From positions 4,165,063 to 4,229,062 of the forward strand of contig NC_089825.1 of assembly GCF_035046505.1 (NCBI RefSeq): DNA of 64,000 nucleotides, given 5' to 3'. The DNA is from Tiliqua scincoides (taxonomy: Eukaryota; Chordata; Lepidosauria; Squamata; Scincidae). Within the stretch, counting starts at the first letter, position 1. Each line of letters begins with the position of its first letter. Below are positions 41,001 to 52,420 of this stretch, piece after piece. The position numbers and the translations under genes are program-made. The notes beneath the pieces are model-generated. The model ran no database searches, was not told the DNA's origin, and worked only from the letters and a program-made list of their open reading frames with translations.

Positions 41001-44000
41001 TCTTTCTGATCTGGTCGCAACATTCTGGCCTCCATCCTCCCACGCTCAGAGCAGATGGAATAACTCGGCTCAGCTTGTCAGCTGCTTCAAGGTTGCACGT
41101 TGCCGGTGGCCTCGAACTGGCGACCTTGTGGATGTTATCTTCAGGCAAATGGAGGCTCTACCCTCTAGACCAGACCTCCTGCCCATGTTCTGCTTCCATT
41201 TCTTTCCCCTCAAGCTTCCTTTAACTGCTAGAGAGATGCCAACCTAGCCTGGGTTGCAGAGGAGGCTGTTTGTAGACCCAGAGGGAATGATTGCACACTA
41301 ACAGACTCTTCTGTCTTCTGCACCAGGCTACCGGTTTTTCAAACCAGAGGGCTTGTCTTGGATTGAGCGCTGGGAGGAGCTGGGCGTTGCAGATCGACAG
41401 AAGCTGGAGGAAGGCAAGCTGTGTACAGGCTCCTGTCAAGGTGGGGAATGGTTTGTATTGGAGTTGACAAATTGCCGAACCATAATTTATTCCAAGCTTT
41501 TGTTTGCGTCTCTCCAAAATGTCCAGAGTGGACCTCGGTGACGTGTTCTTGATATGTGGTTTAAACATTTAACATGTTCTAAAGCTTGTATCCCCTGCTA
41601 GAACATGTTCTAAAGCTTGTAACCCCTGCTAATTGGGTTAACCCCTGCTAATTGGGTAAGAGGCACTTTTTCAAGTGGGTGCTCCTTTTTTTAGCAGGGG
41701 GAGAGCAACTGGCCCACCTCACCCCAGCACTGTCTGTTCTAGTGGCTGTCTGCTGGTATTCCTTGGCATCTTTTTAGATTGTGAGCCCTTTTGGGACAGG
41801 GAGCCATTTAGTTATTTGATTTTTCTCTGTAAACCGCTTTGTGAACGTTCAGTTGAAAAGCGGTATATAAATACTGTTAGTCAGTCAGTCAGTCAGTCAG
41901 TCTTTGCCCAATCCCAAGGACTAGTGGTGTAATGTGATTCTAATATAAAATGGTATGTTCTCTTTTTAAAATTCTCACTGTCGCTCTGTGAGGAGGGGGG
42001 AGAAGAGTGATCATTCATTCAGCTCTCTTAAGCCTGAGGAGGAGGTGAGGTCCCTGGGCAGGTCTGGGAAAGACCCCCCTCTGAAACCCTGGAGAGCTGT
42101 TGCCATTCGGCAAAGATGAGCAACTCTTAGCCCTGGAAGGGGGGTCCATAGTTGGGCTCCAGGGGAACCATGAACTGAGCGAGCACAGAAAAAGGTCTTG
42201 TGTTTCTGTGCATTTTTCTGGGGAGGTTCTGTAGCTTTCTATTGGATTCTCAAGGGACTCGATGACCCAAAAAAGGGCAGCTTTGGTGCCGAGTAAGATG
42301 ATCTGATATCTGAATTGGAGAGCATCCAGTACGTGTTTCTCCATGTGTAACCACGACACTGTGTGTGAGGCACTGTTCAGAAGACAATTGAACTGAAGAC
42401 TTTGCTGGAGGAGCACTTTCTTGATATTGACAGCGCACCAGGCCGCTGGGAGAATGGGAACTTTTGTCAGTGCTCAGAATTTTTGTGCCATGTAGCACAG
42501 GGACTTGGGTCCCTGTGGCCCAGAGGTAGAAGCTTCCAAGTCTTGCCCAGGGCAAAATGAGGGTGAACTCTGCCTACTGGCTTGCACAGCTGGGCTTGTG
42601 AGAGTGGCCTTGGAGCTGCCTGTTGCTGAGCAGATCCCTGCCCCTCTCTCTTGCCCTGGTTGGTGCTGCCAGGCAGTGCCTCTCTCTGAGGCTTCAGACA
42701 GGAATAATGGTTCCTACATCCTGCCTGGAGGTGCTTCAGCATACAAAGCAGGGATGGCCTCCCATCCACTGAGCTGTGTCACCAGCCCTGGTGGGGAGAG
42801 CCAAGAGCGGAGTACATTTGGCAGATTCCCTGCACCAGGGACTTCAGGGCTCCTTTGATACCTGCTGGAGCCTGGTGCAGAATAGTGGCATGCCGGAAGG
42901 GGGGAGCAAATCAGATACACAATGTGGCTGGAGAAGAGTTGATGCTCCTGCATTGGGGTGATCTGTGCATGCCTGGACAAATCTCCATCTGAGTGAGTGC
43001 AGACCACACATTCTAGTGCAGCTGGCAGACGTGCCAACAGTCTTGTCAAAGGTGGCCAGTTCATTCTCTTAGTTCACAAGTGAGGGACGCAGAGGCTGCA
43101 AGGGGAACAGTTAGCACAAGGCCAGCCCTGGCAGTGAATTTGGTTGCTTTTTACTGACTGTTTAACTCCTGTTTGTTAAAATTTTTGGAGTAAGAGATCT
43201 TGGCAGTCTACTATAGGTTGCTTGGAGATCTGCCAGCACCTCCTGATCTGCCTACTCCAAGACTTCTATCTTTAGAGAGTCAAGGGGAGGGCACCAGGAT
43301 ATAGGTCTCTTGTTGTCTTGTGTGCTCTATGAAGCATCTGGTGGGTCACTGTGAGATCCAGGAAGCTGGACTACGTGGGCCTTTGGCCTGATCCAGTGGG
43401 ACTCTTCTTAATGTTGGTGTGAGTTGTCTAATCTTGTTTCAAACCTGAGGGGGGAAATGTCTGTGGGTGGGTGTTGACCACAATAGTGAGGTAGTCATGA
43501 TCCTCCATGTCTAGCTGCAGTGTGCTGGTGAGCATGAAAGGCTGGAGGGCCAGGCCTCTTTGCCCTGTGGGTGGGTTGTTTGCAGGCACGTGGTGGACTG
43601 CAGTGGGAGACAGGCTGGTTGGTGGTCTAACCCATCCCCTGCCTCATGGCTGTGCTGATGTGTCCTCTCCGTCATTCTCTTCCCCTCCAGGGGCAGTCGG
43701 GCGTGGCAAGACCATTAAGGAAGAAGAAGGTGGACAGAAGGGCTTTGTGGCCAGCTTGGAGCGCTACCAGCTGTTCCCGGATAGCTCCAGAGCAGGTCTG
43801 TTCCTGGCTCCCAACAGTGTGCAACCAAGAAGCCAACCCCGGGTCAAGAAGGAAGAGGCCACCTCCTGTGAGCCGGGCCTCTGTGGCCCCGGCCGCCCCT
43901 CCCAGGGGCTGGGCTCAGGGCCCTTTGCCTGCGTCGTCTGTGGGAAGTGCTTCCGGCAGAAACAGGGCCTCATCACGCATGGGCGGATCCACACTGGGGA

Positions 44001-45255
44001 AAAGCCCTACCCGTGCCTGGAGTGTGGCAAGCGCTTCCGCCAGCGCCCCAACCTTCTCACTCACCAGCGGGTGCACACCGGAGAGCGCCCTTTCCCCTGC
44101 CTGCGCTGCGGCAAACGCTTCAGCCAGAAAGCCAACCTGGCAGCTCACCAGCGCACCCACGCGGTCCAGGAGGGGCTCATCAGCCCAGAGCCCAAGGCTC
44201 CCGTGCAGCGGGGTAACCGCCAGGTGGAGAAGCCCTTCCCCTGCAACGTGTGTGGGAAAAGCTTCAGCCAGCGGCCCAACCTCATCACCCACCAGCGCAT
44301 CCACACTGGGGAGAAACCTTTCCCCTGTACCGAGTGTGGCAAGCGCTTCAACCAGCGGGCCAATCTCATCACCCACCGGCGCATCCACTCGGGGGAGCGT
44401 CCTTTCCCTTGTGCCACCTGTGGCCGGCGCTTCAGCCAGAAGGGGAACCTGGCTGCGCACCAGCGCACCCACTCGCAACAGCGCCCCCACGCCTGCACCT
44501 GCTGCCCCAAGCGCTTCAAGGGCGAGTCAGCACTGCGTGCGCACCAGAGGACCCACCGCCAGGTCTTGGGTGCGGATCCACTGACTGGCACTCTCCTGGC
44601 AGCTCCTAGCCTGCAGCAGGCCCTCCCTGGAGACACCGCCCCAGTTGCGCAGCGGGCAACCCCAGCCCCCCGCCAGGACCTGGCTGGGGACTCTCCTTCA
44701 GGTGTCCACCGAGCTGCTCCAGCTGCGCAGCATGGTCCCCCCCACGGGCAGAATCTTCCTGGGGACCCTCCCCCTGGTGGGTCTCATGCAGCAGGCCCAG
44801 CAGGGCACCTGCAGGCGGTGGCCCCGGGTGCAGAACAAGGGCCCAAGCTCAGTGTCCCACCAGCAGTGATGGATCCCCATGGTGATATGCTGCACTGCCA
44901 GCGCCGGCTCGGCTTGCCTGGCCTGCCCACCTCCAGTGTCCACCCTGCAGCGATTCCCATGGGACAGCCCCAGCCACCCGCTGCCAAGCAGAAGAGTGTC
45001 CCTGGGCCCCGGCCCACTGCCATGGATGCCCCAAGTGAGATGCTCCACTGCCTCTGCCATGCCAGCAGGGCCTCCCTGGTCATTCCACACCCTCCCCATC
45101 TTGGGCAGCTCCAGCCAGGAAGCAGAGACACCCCTGGCCGGGCCTGGCTGGGGATCCCGTGCCCAGCACGCACCCTGCAGCTCCAGCAGGGGGGCCAAAA
45201 CCACCCAGCAGCCCCCAATCCCAGACTGTGTTCGATCCCAGACTCCTTGCGATAG
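38063..45255 (+). CDS. KRAB-B-containing C2H2 zinc finger protein, 7 fingers (orthologue unassigned)
   Basis: Predicted nuclear DNA-binding protein. The model joins 38063-38093, 38721-38831, 41327-41440 and 43691-45255: 1821 nt, 606 aa, all joins phase 1. It starts at the KRAB-A internal methionine (MENYELVTSLG) because the upstream part of that exon is frameshifted. Two KRAB-B-like exons follow, then a short linker (TIKEEEGGQKGF). Seven fingers in two blocks (3 + 4) run from FACVVCGKCFRQKQG to FKGESALRAHQRTH, with TGEKP/TGERP linkers within blocks. A long Pro/Ala/Gln-rich tail of about 240 residues contains two MDxxxxMLHC motifs. Its position between RARRES2 and the REPIN1-like gene fits the 7q36 zinc-finger cluster. 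ZNF775 or a lineage-specific duplicate are possibilities, but the fingers do not convince me of either. The terminal exon is firm; the start is inferred. Confidence 0.75.
38721..38831 (+). CDS. KRAB-B-like exon (first)
   Basis: Acceptor TTTCATGTCCAG|GCTATC and donor GCCCAG|GTGAGA, 111 nt, phase 1 to 1. It encodes (G)YPVLKPDLLSRIERAGEQS then IGEQLDSGRGIPADACPG. YPVxKPDLLSxIE is the KRAB-B signature. Confidence 0.8.
38832..39074 (+). other. Intron with a long C run
   Basis: A run of about 15 C at 38931-38945 lies just after the exon. No other feature is seen. Confidence 0.4.
39075..39330 (-). mobile_element. SINE-like element with L2/CR1-type tail
   Basis: On the minus strand: ACTGGGTAAGAGGCACTTTT, AGCAGGGGGAGAGTAACTGG, AGATTGTGAGCCCTTTTGGG, GAAAAGCAGTATATAAATAC. 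A second copy in the opposite orientation is at 41625-41905. I see no clear tRNA head. Confidence 0.72.
39370..40505 (-). mobile_element. Long interspersed repeat, probably LINE-derived
   Basis: Phrases such as GGCAGCCAGTGTAGTTGCTG, GCAGTTTCCAGACAGTCTTC, AAGGGCAGCCCTACGTAGAA and CAGTAATCAAGAAGAGATG are, in my memory, common high-copy repeat text in lizard genomes. The AT-rich 39500-39600 part and a 15-G run at 39845-39859 lie inside. I cannot assign family or orientation firmly. Confidence 0.5.
40845..41195 (-). mobile_element. tRNA-derived SINE
   Basis: On the minus strand the head reads TGGTCTAGAGGGTAGAG (A box) and GGTCGCCAGTTCGAGGCC (B box). An unrelated body and a tail AAAGGCGGTATATAGACCTG then lead into AT-rich sequence. 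The length of about 350 bp fits a squamate tRNA-SINE. Confidence 0.8.
41327..41440 (+). CDS. KRAB-B-like exon (second)
   Basis: Acceptor TCTTCTGCACCAG|GCTACC and donor TCAAG|GTGGGG, 114 nt, phase 1 to 1. It encodes (G)YRFFKPEGLSWIERWEEL then GVADRQKLEEGKLCTGSCQ. It aligns with the exon at 38721 over YxxxKPxxLSxIER, suggesting an exon duplication; either or both may be spliced in. Confidence 0.75.
41625..41905 (+). mobile_element. SINE-like element with L2/CR1-type tail, second copy
   Basis: ATTGGGTAAGAGGCACTTTT, TTAGCAGGGGGAGAGCAACT, GTGAGCCCTTTTGGGACAGG and GAAAAGCGGTATATAAATAC match the reverse complement of 39075-39330. It ends in (TCAG)n at 41880-41903. Confidence 0.75.
41906..43282 (+). 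other. Intron-like stretch without recognised features
   Basis: I see no exon or named repeat between the second KRAB-B-like exon and the CR1 tail. Confidence 0.35.
43283..43413 (+). mobile_element. CR1 LINE 3' tail fragment
   Basis: GGGAGGGCACCAGGATATAG, GTGAGATCCAGGAAGCTGG and CCTGATCCAGTGGGACTCTTCT are the CR1 3' terminal phrases. It sits in the last intron of the zinc-finger gene, 280 bp before the finger exon. Confidence 0.82.
43691..45255 (+). CDS. Seven-finger terminal exon
   Basis: Acceptor TTCCCCTCCAG|GGGC. Fingers begin at FACVVC, YPCLEC, FPCLRC, FPCNVC, FPCTEC, FPCATC and HACTCC, all with complete C2H2 spacing. Helix residues are repetitive (RQRPNLLTH, SQRPNLITH, NQRANLITH, SQKANLAAH, SQKGNLAAH), so the protein arose by internal finger duplication. 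The stop is TAG at 45253-45255. Confidence 0.94.
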
Positions 45256-48200
45256 CTTGCCGCAGAGACATTGCAGACAGTGTGGGGCTGGGCTGCCCCT
45301 TCACCCAACAGACATACCCCCTGGCGGGGGGGTCAGCCGGGCTCATGCATGTATCATAGACGGAGAGCCCTCAGCCTGCATTGCCTCCCTCTCGGCACAC
45401 CCATGAGCTCTCTTCATTCCTGCGCACCCCCACCCGGCCCAGGATCATCAGCTGTGGCCCTTTAGGGCATCCGTCAGAGCAGATCCATTTTTTGGAGGCA
45501 CGAAAAACTTATTGGGGTGCAACACGAACATTTCCCAGAGAAGCTTGTGGGTGGCCCTGGGGGAGTTCTGTGCCAAGTGAACTGCTTCATGCCAGCAGGC
45601 CTTCTCTCCCCCCCCCCCCACCAATGTATCACCCAGGAACTGGCAGGACTAGGCAGAGTCATTTTGCCAGAGCAGATCTGTGTCCATCACCGAGAGAGAG
45701 AGCGAGTCTCTTCTGTGAACTGAGGCTGGAATTGTTGCAGAGGTGCCTGTGGTGGAGCCCTCTGGGGGGCTGCCCTCCTTCCACAGCCTCCAGCATTGGA
45801 GCGGCAGAGGCAGAAGAGGCAGCGCCAGGACTTTGCTGTGATGTGTGCCAGATTGGGGCACAGAGGAATCGGTCCACATTTCCTTCCACGTGGTGGCAGC
45901 ATGTGTTGCTGGGCAGCAGTCTTCGAGCACACCTGAGCACTGTGCAAGTCCTTGGCAAACTCCAGGCGCTGTTTTCTTCCGCCTGCCTGCCTGGCCCTTT
46001 TCCTTGGTCTGTTTGTGCAAGAGGGACTCTGTACGCACTCTGAGAACTCTGCTCCTGGGGGCAAACAAGGGGTGCTACTCGAGCAGTGCTGGCAGCTGAA
46101 CTTTCCTGGAGGGAAGCAGATCTGAGAGTGGACGAGTGCCAAGACAGATGTGACTAGCAACTCTGGTAACTCCTACCACAATCCTGCATCTTGGGCACAG
46201 GGCAGGGCTGGCTCTGGTGTGTGGAGACTGGGCAGGCCTCCGGCCTTATTGGCGTAGCGTGCTCGGCTCTTGCATGGACGTCAGGGGGGTGAGAAGCCTA
46301 CGTCTTCAAGGACTGTTGGGAGGGAGAGTGCCGGGGCCCTGTGCTTCAGAAGCATTGGGTCACTGGAATTGTCCAGATCCTACCCTGGTCTGGCCAGGTC
46401 TGAACTCTTAAAGAGTTGGCATGGGGGCAAGACGCAAAACTGACTCTCCAAGTGGGGAGTGCTCATTTGCCTGGCATTGTAGTTCAAGGGAAGAAAGCCC
46501 TCCTGCCACCAGATGCAGGCACACAGTGGGGGCCCCTTGTGGTCTGGATGGGTGACATGGGGCACCCACTGTGCACAGCAGTGCAAAGGTTCCTTCAGCT
46601 CCCTCTCCAGTGGCCGTGTGTGGCAGTCAGCCTAAAAATGTTTCAAAAATGGACAGTGAGGTATGGAAGCTTTGACCAAAGAAGAGAGTTTGGTCCAGAG
46701 GGGCCTGGAAAGCGGTGGGGGCAAAGCTCTCTGGCTGACCCTCCAAAAGGGCAAGCTGGTGGGGCAGGGCTTGGGGGGGGGTTGGGGTAGGAGAAAAGAC
46801 GCACTTTACAAATGACCCCATTTCAGCCGTGGGCCCAGGTGTCCCCTTCCCACTCTCATTGGGCTGTGGCCTGCTCTGCGGATGTGAGGGTCCCTCCCCT
46901 CTCGTTGGTTTCAGCCTGGGGGTGCTGTGCTACAGGAGCACCAGCTGTGCCTGCGGAGCTTCTGCCAAAGCTCCCCTTGGAAAGTTCCTTCGTGCTCCAG
47001 GAAGGGTCTGTGGCCATTTGGGGGGAGGGTCTGTGCCTTAAGCTCTCGCCTGTGGGCCAAGTCATGGGCTGGGCAGCGGAGGGGCTTTCTGCTTGTTTGG
47101 GTTGTGCTAGGAAGTGATGGGGACGTGGCTGGCTGTCCAGGACTGGGCTTGGGATGACCAGGTCTAAGGGAGGACTTATACATGGAAGTCAGCGAGAGAA
47201 CCGAAGTCTGTGAGGAGCCTAGAACAGGGGAGGGCCATGCCAGTTGTCTGCCCCGGGATCTCCTGAGACAGGCTTTTTTGTCTGAAGCGATCTGGTCTGT
47301 GCAGTTGGAGGGGCCTCTTGGGGACTGCGAAAGAGGAAGTAAGAGAGGAGCAAAAACATGACACATCAGAGGCATAAATACTTTGGGGGGACACGACATA
47401 GGAGACCAGTGATCAAATCCCCACTTTACATTTTTTCCTCTTACTGAAATGCAGTGATGGGTGGGAGTGCTTGCCTTGCTTGGGCAACATGTGCCTGTGT
47501 GTGCTGCCCCCCCCCCCAGGGTTTAGCAGCACTTGGAGGGGGCTTAAGTCCTCCCCTATGCCTTGTTGTCCACGCAAATGGATAGCCTACTGCAGCTGCA
47601 TTTGAGAGAAGGTGGGGGTGGGATGCCAGGAAATCCAGTCTTGGCTCCCCCCATCACTGGGATGCCCAGTTCACACTTTAATACTTGGGAGGGGGGTTGG
47701 CCCTTCTCAAGTGTCCCTGGATTTGTCCATCTGTTGACACCAGCCAGCTCTGCTCAGTATCCCAGCTCAAGTGTGGAGAGGAGCAGCCCCCTTAGATGCA
47801 TAGATGTGTCGGGTGCTGCTGTGATAGCCAGGGGGACAATAGCCCAAATATCCCCCCTCTGCCTCACAGCCAGAGGAAAGGAATAGGGCTTTACAGCCCT
47901 GTGGAAGAGTGCACAGCTCTGCACTGGAGTTCTCACTGTTCAGGAGAAAAGAGACGGGGGGGGGGCAGGCAGTGCTGTGGCTGCTGAAGATGCACTCCTG
48001 AGGGGGCTTTGGGCAATGGGGGACCTGCGGCTGCTTTTGAGGAATCACTCCTCTGGTCTGCGACTCCTGTGGCTGAGGGTCCTCTTGGCTCCTGCTGCTG
48101 GGTGTTGGAATAGCAGCCTGTAGCTGTCCCAGAGCTCAGACCAGGATGCAGACCTGCAAAGGAGCATTCTCTTTGGTCACCTTGCTTGTGTCAGCCAAGC

Positions 48201-50014
48201 TGCTGGAACTGAGGGGCTGAAATGTGGTTGGATTTGCTGAGGGGGCTGGAGCTGCCCCTGCTGTGGAGTGAGGCCTCTCTTCTTCCCAAAGAGGACAGCC
48301 TTGAGAGAGAGGCACTTGAAGAGCCCTTTCCAGCTGGCAAGGTGGTGGCAACTGCAGCTCAGTGCCTGCCGTGTCAAGGGAGCCCATGGCTGGTGAGGTT
48401 TTGCATACTTGAGTAGAGTTGGTGTCAGCCTGACTGCATTTTAAAGCACAGACTTTTAAAAAATGAGGGCAGGAAATGCACGGTCTACAGGAGAGGCAGA
48501 AGCCGGTGCCTCTCCTGAGGTGCCCCAGGTCCTACTCTTGTCAGCAGATGGCAATCCTGCCTGCTTGGACCGCTCTAGATAGCGGGAGCAGACAGGAGGA
48601 GGCTCTGCTTATTCCAAGGGTCCACGGGTAGATGTGCTTCTGGGTGATGCTTCCTGCACCCATGTGAGGGTGGAAGTCCCCCTGGTCCAAAATGGGATGC
48701 TAGCCTGTGGTGGTTCTGGATTTCAGTGGGAGTCTTCCAGCAGGGCTGGCCTCTTCCACTTCTGACCCTCACTCTTTCTCGTGTCTCCCCTCCTCCTGGG
48801 GCTGGTCGAACCTGCCAGAGATGGGATGTTGGATGGGCTGAGACTTCTGTGCCCCAGTGATGCTTCCTGTGCATCTTACATTGGGGGGGGGGGCGTTTCT
48901 TGGACCAATGATGCTTGTGTGTGGTGGGGCTGCTGCTGCTGTCATGTTCTGCTCTGGCTGCCCAACTTGCTAGAGCTGCCTGTGAAGCTCTGCCCTGCTG
49001 GCAACTGTCTGACAGGTGTCTGCTGCCTCCTATCCAGGGCTCTGGTGTGAATGACCCAGCCTTGGTGGCTGGTCACTGGCCTATCCTCGCCACGTGGCTC
49101 TCGCTGGTCTCTTAGCTCCTTGCCATCAGCTAGGAGAATGGCTGGTCTTCAGTGACCCTCCCTACACTAGGAAAGAAGGCTTCTGGTGCCACTGGTTCCT
49201 GTTTCTTCTTGTGGGCCAGATTGGGCATCTCTGCTCCAGCTGCAAAGGCATGCCCACTGGCTGGTGTACATGGCCAGGTCCCTCTGGGTCAGTGTCTGCT
49301 GTGTCCCAGAAGTAACCTGTTGGCTACTGGCCAGCCTGCTGAGCCTTGTGGCTCTGCCCCTTTTCTCTTCCTTGTCTGCAGTGCCCCAGGCCTAGTTGCA
49401 TCTGTGCTGATGGAAGGGGGTGGAAGGCTTGGAGCAGAAGCAGGCCAGCGATGAGTCCCAGGCTGTCTTTGTGATTCTGGTGGTGCTGTCTTTCTGTGTG
49501 CTGCAGCTGCTTTTCCCTGACAGAGGTGTTGAGACAGGCAGAATGTCATAAGGAGCTTTTCCTGCCCCTGCCACTCTTCTCCCTACCCTGAAACTGGTTG
49601 GTCAGGAGTCCTGGAACAAGCCAGTGGTGTTCAGTGAACCACAATGTGGTGGCTTATGTTGGAGCAGCTGGGCCAGTTGCATCTTGCCAGGATGTGGACT
49701 ACCCACAAAGAGGGACCTAGAATTTGGAGCCAGAACATGAGAGCAGGCGTAGTTGGGCCAAATTGGGAATCCCTTCCTTGCATCCAGTTTGTCAGGCAGG
49801 TGAGGTGAGTGATGATGCTCCAGGTGGAAAGTACTTAGGACAGCTGCACTAGGTGGCAGAGCCCTCCAACCCCTATCTAGCCTTATGGGGGTCAGAACAC
49901 GCAACTCCCAAATGCATCACAGGGTCAGACCAGTTTTGAGACTGATGCTGCTGTCTTGACTTCCCTTGCACTGTAGGACCCAGTCCAGTGAAAGGCTGTT
50001 TTGATCAAAGCTGC
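45256..50014. other. Long unassigned stretch after the 7-finger gene
   Basis: I find no canonical AATAAA close to the stop codon; the first clear ones are at 51371 and 51547. Either the 3' UTR is very long or a variant signal is used. Open frames (for example 46416-46790 and 48915-49115) have no recognisable domains or splice support. Runs of C or G occur at 45612 and 47510. Confidence 0.35.
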
Positions 50015-50175
50015 AATCTTGTGCACACTTGCTAGGGAACAGGTCCCATTGTGCTCAGTGGGGTTTACTTCTGAGCAGACTTGCTTAGAATTGCACTGCT
50101 TGTCCCACTGAAAGCAACAGGACTTCAGTTGTGCTGAACTTCCTAATTGGTTCAATGGAATTTAATCCCATCTAA
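50015..50175. repeat. 'AAGTCCCATT'-type interspersed repeat
   Basis: GCTGCAATCTTGTGCACACT, GGTCCCATTGTGCTCAGTGG, GGTTTACTTCTGAGCAGACT and AGAATTGCACTGCTTGTCCC match the family at 33148, diverged. Confidence 0.55.
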
Positions 50176-51894
50176 ATTGCTCTGGAAGGTGACCATGGCC
50201 AATGACAGCCTTTGAGAATTCCTGTGCAGAGAGCTGTGCTAGCTGAGCTGTTCTGGGGGGGGGGGGGGGGAACTGAGACTTGGAGCATCCTCCTCTTCTG
50301 AAAGTTGCTTTGATGTTTGTTGGCCAGCATGTTGTTCATATCTGGCCTTGCTGTGGACATTTCACCTTGAGCTAGGACTCTGGCAAGCATGGGGTGGTAG
50401 AAGGCTGCTGGGGTGCAGCTGAGTTCTGGGTCATGCAGGGCAAGGCTGCTTCCAAGTTGTCTTTGCCATGAAGCTAAAGGTAGCAGGTGGAGCCCAAAGG
50501 TCCTTTTTGCCCTAAAACTTAACAAATCCACAGCAGAAAAATCCATGAGTTCTACTTTCTTTGTCAGAAACGTGCAGCTGAAGTGAAGTTCTAGCACAAG
50601 AAGCGGAATGGGGTTTCAGAGCACAAGCAGGGCCTCTTTGGACCAGGCCAAGGGTCCCTCTAATCCAACCCAGTGAGGTCTTGATGGTGAGATTACACTC
50701 TAGGTAGAATGGCAATGGCCACCCCCCATTCTCCTCTCCGTCTGCCCCCTCCATGTATCTGTGACCAGCTCCACCCAGGGAAGTTCCATTGGGCTGCTCG
50801 GTCACAGATAAATCCCACCTCCATTAATTTGTTGGAGCCTTTAAAAATATGACTTTGCTAGTGGCCATCACCACATCCTGCGTTAAGCAACAAAAGCTCA
50901 AATAATCCATTATGTGCTGACATACTTTAACCTTTTGTTCATACTGAACCCACTGCCAACTTGTACCGTTGGCTTTACTTGCTCCATTAGGATTTCAGCA
51001 GGACAAATGGGCCTTGATCAATCCTAGCCCTACTGACAGATTTACAGGGAGGGTTTGTACCTGACTGCATCCCAGAATGGAGACCCACATAGCTCTCACT
51101 GGAGCCTGGTTGCAGGGTGGGCAGCTGTTGGGGGGGAGGGAAGACCACCGTCCCCAGCAGCAGGGTTGGCAGTCCTTGTGGTGTTGCCAGGAGACCCTGG
51201 AGCCCTGCACAAGACCCCCTCTCCCATTTCCCACCACCTCTGCCATGAGCTGCCTCCTGAAGAGATGTTGGTAACTTCATCCCCATTAACCCGACGGGCC
51301 CCCTAGGGCTATTCCAGATGTATTACTATAATTATGTTTTATTATTATTTTCTGAGCTATGTCTGTTTGCAATAAAGGCTTTCTTACAGTTGAGGGAGTG
51401 AGCTGCAGCTTGTGTGGGAATGCTTGTGTATGGCAAAGGGGTCTCCAAAAAAGCAAATGTTAAAACACTGCAATGGAACAATATTTGGAGAAACCCCAAA
51501 CAGCACAACAATATTTGCAGCATTCAGCAGCTCGTGGGCTTGTATTAATAAAAAGTCTCCAGCAAAGGTGAACAAACAAAAAACCTGCACTGCTGGAGCT
51601 ATTCCAGCACTTCTGTCGTTTTTGGGTTTTGATAGGTCGGGAGAAAAAGCTGTTTGTCTTTCAGCGTGACCACCGCTCTAGTTCCTGAAGTATTCAGGCC
51701 CCTTTTTTATTCCATTTCCACTCTGCTTTCTCCCAGATGAGCACCCCTCGAGCCTTACAAAAAAAAATAAGCTGTGTAAAAGAACCAACAATTGCCCCAT
51801 AATAGGAGTAAAATAGCAGAGCATCTCATACAAAGCAGCAATAAAATATGCTCAAACCTGCGGAGCCTCCTCTACTAAAATTTACCATATTAGC
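50176..51894. other. Unassigned stretch with candidate poly(A) signals
   Basis: A 16-G run lies at 50255-50270. AATAAA at 51371-51376 (GCAATAAAGGCTTTC) and at 51547-51552 could end a plus-strand transcript. No exon is recognised. Confidence 0.35.
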
Positions 51895-52420
51895 CCATTT
51901 CATCCAGGACCTGCTGGAGCTGAGCCACCACCACCCACTCAATCACCTTGTCCTGAAATGGGAGGTTTGAGACTGGCTGGTGATTATCCAATACGGTATT
52001 CTTCAGACAGGGCTGTTTCAGGAAGGGGTGAACCACTGCCTGCTTATTACCAATGGCAGTTGTCGTTCCCCCCCCCCCCCCGGATGAATTAACCACCTTC
52101 CATGTCCATTTGGCCAGCTCCTCCTGGGCAGATGAAATAAGCCACATTGGACAAGGGACAAGCAGGCAGCTCAATGGCTGCACCCTCCAGAGAATCCTGT
52201 TCATATCCTCAGGCAATGCAAACTGAAAAGAATCTTGCAAAATTGGCCCAACAGCTACCAAAGGGATGTTGCCAGATAGTGTCACTGTGGAATCCAAGTT
52301 GTGGCAGATGCAAGCAGTTTTATCTGCAAAGTGTCTGTCAATCGTGTCACAGCAGGCTTCTATATGTTCTTCCTGATCACTGTGGGGGGAGGGGGAGATG
52401 GCACCTGGTCCAATACCTGT
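51895..52420 (-). mobile_element. LINE reverse transcriptase fragment (non-CR1)
   Basis: The minus-strand frame has LSCLLVPCPMWLISSAQEEL, KQAVVHPFLKQPCLKNTVLD, NHQPVSNLPFQDKVIEWVV and AQLQQVLDEMG. These correspond to the LINE RT pattern CxxDPCPSWL...AxVxPLLKKPxLDxxxLDNYRPVSNLPFLxKVIExVVAxQLQ. A G/C run interrupts it near 52069-52081. The copy is a diverged fragment. Confidence 0.75.

Noticed and set aside
41095-41195. A functional tRNA gene on the minus strand
   Set aside because: A and B boxes are visible but no cloverleaf forms and a SINE body and tail follow.
43691-44560. Regular 84-bp spaced direct repeats suggesting an array
   Set aside because: They are the 28-residue zinc-finger units, not a CRISPR or satellite array.
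43691-45255. Assigning the 7-finger gene to ZNF775
   Set aside because: Position near REPIN1 is suggestive, but the recalled ZNF775 finger order and linker text do not match convincingly, so no symbol was given.
48915-49115. Short frame with a signal-peptide-like start
   Set aside because: No homologue recognised, no cysteine or cleavage pattern beyond chance, no conserved context.
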